Made by a program: the position numbers and the translations under genes. A stretch of 64,000 nucleotides of DNA from positions 315,820 through 379,819 of the forward strand of contig CAJJDO010000033.1 of assembly GCA_905183005.1 (NCBI GenBank), written 5' to 3'. This DNA is from Paramecium pentaurelia (Eukaryota > Ciliophora > Oligohymenophorea > Peniculida > Parameciidae). The notes beneath the pieces are model-generated. The model was given only the letters and a program-made list of their open reading frames with translations. It had not been told where the DNA came from and did not search any database. This document shows positions 60,827 through 64,000 of the stretch, in pieces; position 1 is the stretch's first letter; the number at the start of each line of letters is the position of its first letter.

Positions 60827-62520
60827 ATGAATTAATTGTTAAATAATTTAAAGTTTCATAAGCCATTTTTTAAGTTAAATACAGCATAGATTGAAATACT
60901 AAAAGATCCTGTAGACTTTTATGTCAATTTACATAAAGGAATAAAAAATGCTTAAAAGAGAATTGTATGGAGTACTTTATATATTGGAAATGGAAATATG
61001 GAAGAATTTTTAATAGAGAGTCTGTCTAATTAATAAAGGAGATTTGAATAGTTAAGAATTTCTTTATTAATGGACTATTATAGAGGGACAAGAAGAGATA
61101 AGAAAAATCACTCCACACCAATAGATCATTATCTTTATTTGAGAATGCAAAATTTATATTCAAATAATATGAAACTTGGATTAATGAGACATCCTTTACT
61201 TCCATAATTTGTAAATATGCTTGAAGAATCTGCAGCTAGAGAAATTTTCAATGTTCATCATATGAAATGGTACATCTTTGATAATCGAGTAATTTTAACC
61301 GGAGGTAATTTAATAATTTAATATATAGCTAATTTATAAGAACAGTACTTTATTAATAGATAAGATAGATATATGGTATTTCATGAAGCTAATGAATTAG
61401 CAGATTATTTAGATGATGCATAATCAGCATTATTATAACATTCTTATTATGTAGATTTTGATTCAAATTCTAAATTTGATCCTTTAAGAGCTCAACCTTT
61501 TAAAAGATAATAATATTTTAAAGAATTCCATTAAACTTGGAAGATCTTCAAATTTAGTTATAAAGAAGCAGCTGAAATTAAAAGTGATGATGAAGAATAT
61601 TAAGAATAATAATAAGAAAAAGTATAAAAGCAAGAAGAGGATAATAATAATAATATAAAATAAGAATAAGAATAAGAAGAAGAATTATCTAAAGAAGAAA
61701 TGTTATAATTTTATGAAAGAGATTTAATAGTAGAGCAGAAAATATAAGAAAGAAAAGAATAAGCAAAATTAATGTATATTAAGTATTAATCATAGTGAAG
61801 ATTAAATAAGAGTTTCAATAAGGGAGATGTTCAAAATATTATTAATAGATTAGAGAAGGCTCTATATAAAGATGAAGAAAGAGAATTAGATGAGGGAGAA
61901 GAATGTACTGTACTAATTACTCTACATATTCCATATTTATAAACTGATGAGGACAAATTAGTTTTTATGAAAATTCTAGAAAATTTAGATTAATTTACAT
62001 GTATATCAAATTTATATTATATAAAGCTGTGACTTGGGCATCTGGATATATGAATTTTACTAAAACTATTATTAATTTTGTGAATAATTGCAAGACTGAT
62101 ATTAAATTTATTACTGCTAGTCCAGGAGCAAATGGATTTCATAAGGCTGGTAAAGCTAAATCATTTATTCCTTTTTTATATCGTTATTTTGAATTGGCTA
62201 TTGATAAACCAATATTTGAATACAAAAGAAATGGTTGGACATTTCATACTAAAGGGTTTTGGGCTGAACTTTAAGATGGTTCTATAATGACAATTATAGG
62301 TAGCTCAAATTATGCTTACAGATCAGAAAAAAGAGATAATGAAATTTAAGCTTATATTTTTACACAATGTCCTATGTTTAAATAGGATTTAAAAAAAGAA
62401 TAAAGTTAATTATTAAACTATTCTGAAAAAATAACAAAGGAAGAAATACTCTCAGATTCTGAAATAAAAATCAATTGGAAAATTAAATTATTATCTAAAA
62501 TTTTTAAATCAATGATGTGA
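60827..62520 (+). CDS. PGS1: Phosphatidylglycerophosphate synthase (mitochondrial PGS1)
   Basis: CDP-diacylglycerol-glycerol-3-phosphate 3-phosphatidyltransferase, first committed step of phosphatidylglycerol/cardiolipin synthesis, PLD superfamily, about 535 residues. First HKD motif HHMKWYIFDN followed by ILTGANLQEQYFINRQDRYM; second motif HTKGFWAEL with IIGSSNYAYRSEKRDNEIQA. Also QKRIVWSTLYIGNGNMEEFL, LLMDYYRGTRRDKKNHST and WASGYMNFTK plus FITASPGANGFHKAG. Between the two HKD halves is an acidic, Gln-rich insertion (about 61580-61790). Introns of 24, 27 and 26 nt. The N-terminus is short and basic but not a textbook presequence. It lies head to head with the small acidic gene. Confidence 0.95.
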
Positions 62521-62560
62521 TATATTAATAAATAAATGGAAAACATATATTAATTATTTT

Positions 62561-63694
62561 TCAATCTAATTAAAATTTTAATTTTTTTTAAGGTGTCTTA
62601 CTTTTGCTTTTTATTATACTTGAATTAGTTGATGTTTTTGTTTATTATCCAAATATTTAAGGTGGAAGTGGTTTTTTTATCATTTGTGATTCATGAGTAC
62701 TCATAGCTTTTGTTTATCTGGTTAAATTTTCATCAGGTAATAATAAATCATCATCTTCTATTTATTTTACTATTTTATTCAACTCTTCATATAATTCTTA
62801 ATCAAAATCAACATAATGTGCATATTAAACATCCATTATTTGACTCCAACATGAGTAAATCCTAATAAAAATATAATCTGATTAATAAGGAATGAATGTA
62901 TGTTATTTATTAATTAATTCATTGGTTCCACAATAGTAAATTCTATTAGCTTTTAATAAAGTGGAAGATTCAGTTCCAGCAGCTATATCTTAGACATTAG
63001 TCATTACAAGTTATGGCCATTACTATTATTTTAATGATCCATTTCCAATTTATCCTGATTTACCTTCTCCCCAAATATAAAGTTAGCCTTCCTATGAAAG
63101 ACACATAACATGTTATAAACCACAAGAAATTTTCATTGCTTTTACATCAAAAATTTATTAAAAAGGAAACTTTCCAGCTATAGTGATATTATTTTTTGTT
63201 TAAATAACTAAGAATTCATTACTACTTTAAACATCCTCAATATTTTATTTGAGTTTATTTTATTTCTCATCCAATAATTGATTATCACTTGTAAGAAGTA
63301 TTAAGGCATTTTAAAAGTTTCTAATTGCTTTAACATTTGTAAATAATATTTATTTATCATTAGATTTATAAACTTTTTTATCTTTATCTAAAATGAAACA
63401 TCTTGAATCAATTGTAATTGTATCTAGGATATCTGATTTTTCTTATTTAAAAGTAAATGATTTATCAATAACTCCCCAAGAATATATATTTTTGCCTTTA
63501 AGAATTGATACTTTGTCATTAGAAACAGCAATTTGAGATTTCAATTTATCAGCATGTATAATTTCTGAAAACTTTTGACACCAATCATATTTGTCAAAAT
63601 TAATGTTTGGATTATGTTAGATTAATTTAATAGACAATAATTCTGTCTAAATTTCTATTTTGGGTACTCTACTTGTACTATTTCTTTTTATCAT
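62561..63694 (-). CDS. RCC1-repeat protein
   Basis: 377-residue single-exon gene. RCC1-type blades are visible: INSW-like IYSWGVIDKSFTFKQEKSDI, and a well kept one SCGLQHVMCLSQEGQLYIWG then EGKSGQIGNGS, followed by AAGTESSTLLKANRIYYCGT. Blades at the N-terminus are diverged. The C-terminal 100 residues are charged and end in a basic tail. Most RCC1-fold proteins are binding platforms; there is nothing to indicate RanGEF activity, since only two to four blades are recognisable. Confidence 0.75.
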
Positions 63695-63767
63695 GATTGA
63701 ATCAGTTATTATTTAAATTAAAATATATGTTAAATTATTTTTATATAAAGTTTATATTTAACAAAAA

Positions 63768-64000
63768 TCAAAATTGTTGAAACAAATAAAACTTTACACT
63801 ATAATTACTTTCATCTTATTAGATTTATAATTAAGAGTATGGGCTTATTAATTTTAAAATCTTATTTATAACCAAATGTCCCATTCTTAATTATTTATTA
63901 TCATTATTATTTTTTAGATTACTTTAATCTATAGAATTAACAAATTTAACTTCAACAATTTAATGTTTAATATTGCTATCAAAAAATTAGTTGATTTCAA
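63768..64000 (-). CDS. Possible 3' end of a gene running off the right edge
   Basis: A minus-strand frame open from the window edge ends TGA at 63768-63770. It reads polar, N/Q-rich sequence with RMGHLVINKILKLISPYSQL. Composition is only moderately coding-like; could be chance in A/T-rich DNA. Confidence 0.3.

Noticed and set aside
1..64000. tRNA genes, CRISPR arrays, transposons, telomeric repeats
   Set aside because: No cloverleaf, regular spacer repeat, transposase motif or Paramecium telomere repeat was seen on reading both strands.

Overview
This window is macronuclear DNA of a ciliate, almost certainly Paramecium (P. tetraurelia-like). The DNA is very AT-rich. Open frames only make sense when TAA and TAG are read as glutamine and TGA is the sole stop. 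Genes lie a few tens to a few hundred bases apart and are cut by very short introns of about 20-33 nt that begin GTA/GT and end AG. I therefore read the coding regions with the ciliate code (table 6) and spliced such introns by eye. Coordinates below are start to stop codon and include introns. No rRNA, tRNA, CRISPR array, transposase or prokaryotic feature was seen.

Layout. 1-10.1 kb: 3' end of a trichocyst matrix protein gene (+), then a run of minus-strand genes: ribosomal protein uS8/S15A, a dynamin-family GTPase, a large cyclic-nucleotide-binding protein, and a FYVE/TBC-like/coiled-coil protein whose 3' part is assembled twice around a single N. 10.7-20 kb: two unknown small plus-strand genes, then minus-strand genes for a GYF-domain protein with a polyglutamine tract, an unknown basic protein and a long Vps8-like RING tether subunit. 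20.8-25.2 kb (+): WD40 protein, small unknown protein, DRC9/IQCG-like axonemal protein, ribosomal protein uS15/S13. 25.2-36.5 kb: protein kinase (-), coiled-coil protein, Sel1-repeat protein, aquaporin and a degenerate DDX56/Dbp9-like helicase (+), then V-ATPase subunit a (-). 36.9-43.8 kb: small gene (-), ABCE1 (+, with a second artefactual duplication around an N), casein kinase 1 (+), taxilin (-), a candidate C/D snoRNA, TVP23 (+). 43.8-53.9 kb: coiled-coil protein (-), SPEF1/CLAMP (-) back to back with MYCBP/FAP174 (+), cyclin (+), multi-pass membrane protein (-), a second cNMP-binding protein (+), an alveolin/epiplasmin-like protein (-), a WD40 protein (-). 54.1-64 kb: WD-like protein (+), small membrane protein (-), a VHS-like/adaptin-ear-like protein (+), small acidic protein (-), mitochondrial PGS1 (+), RCC1-repeat protein (-), and a partial frame at the right edge.

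The gene content fits a large ciliated cell: cilia (DRC9, SPEF1, MYCBP), cortex and secretory organelles (alveolin, trichocyst matrix protein, Vps8-like), membrane traffic (dynamin, taxilin, TVP23, VHS/ear protein, V-ATPase), signalling (cNMP-binding proteins, kinases, cyclin) and translation (uS8, uS15, ABCE1). There are no operons; neighbours are mostly unrelated in function. The exception is the SPEF1/MYCBP pair, which shares a 21-bp divergent intergenic gap and whose animal/algal relatives both belong to the ciliary central apparatus.

Most notable: a helicase relative that has lost its catalytic motifs; a GGA-like architecture ending in what looks like an alpha-adaptin-type ear; the SPEF1/MYCBP divergent pair; a candidate snoRNA; introns placed directly after the ATG; a frame interrupted by one in-frame TGA; and two assembly duplications that would mislead any annotation.
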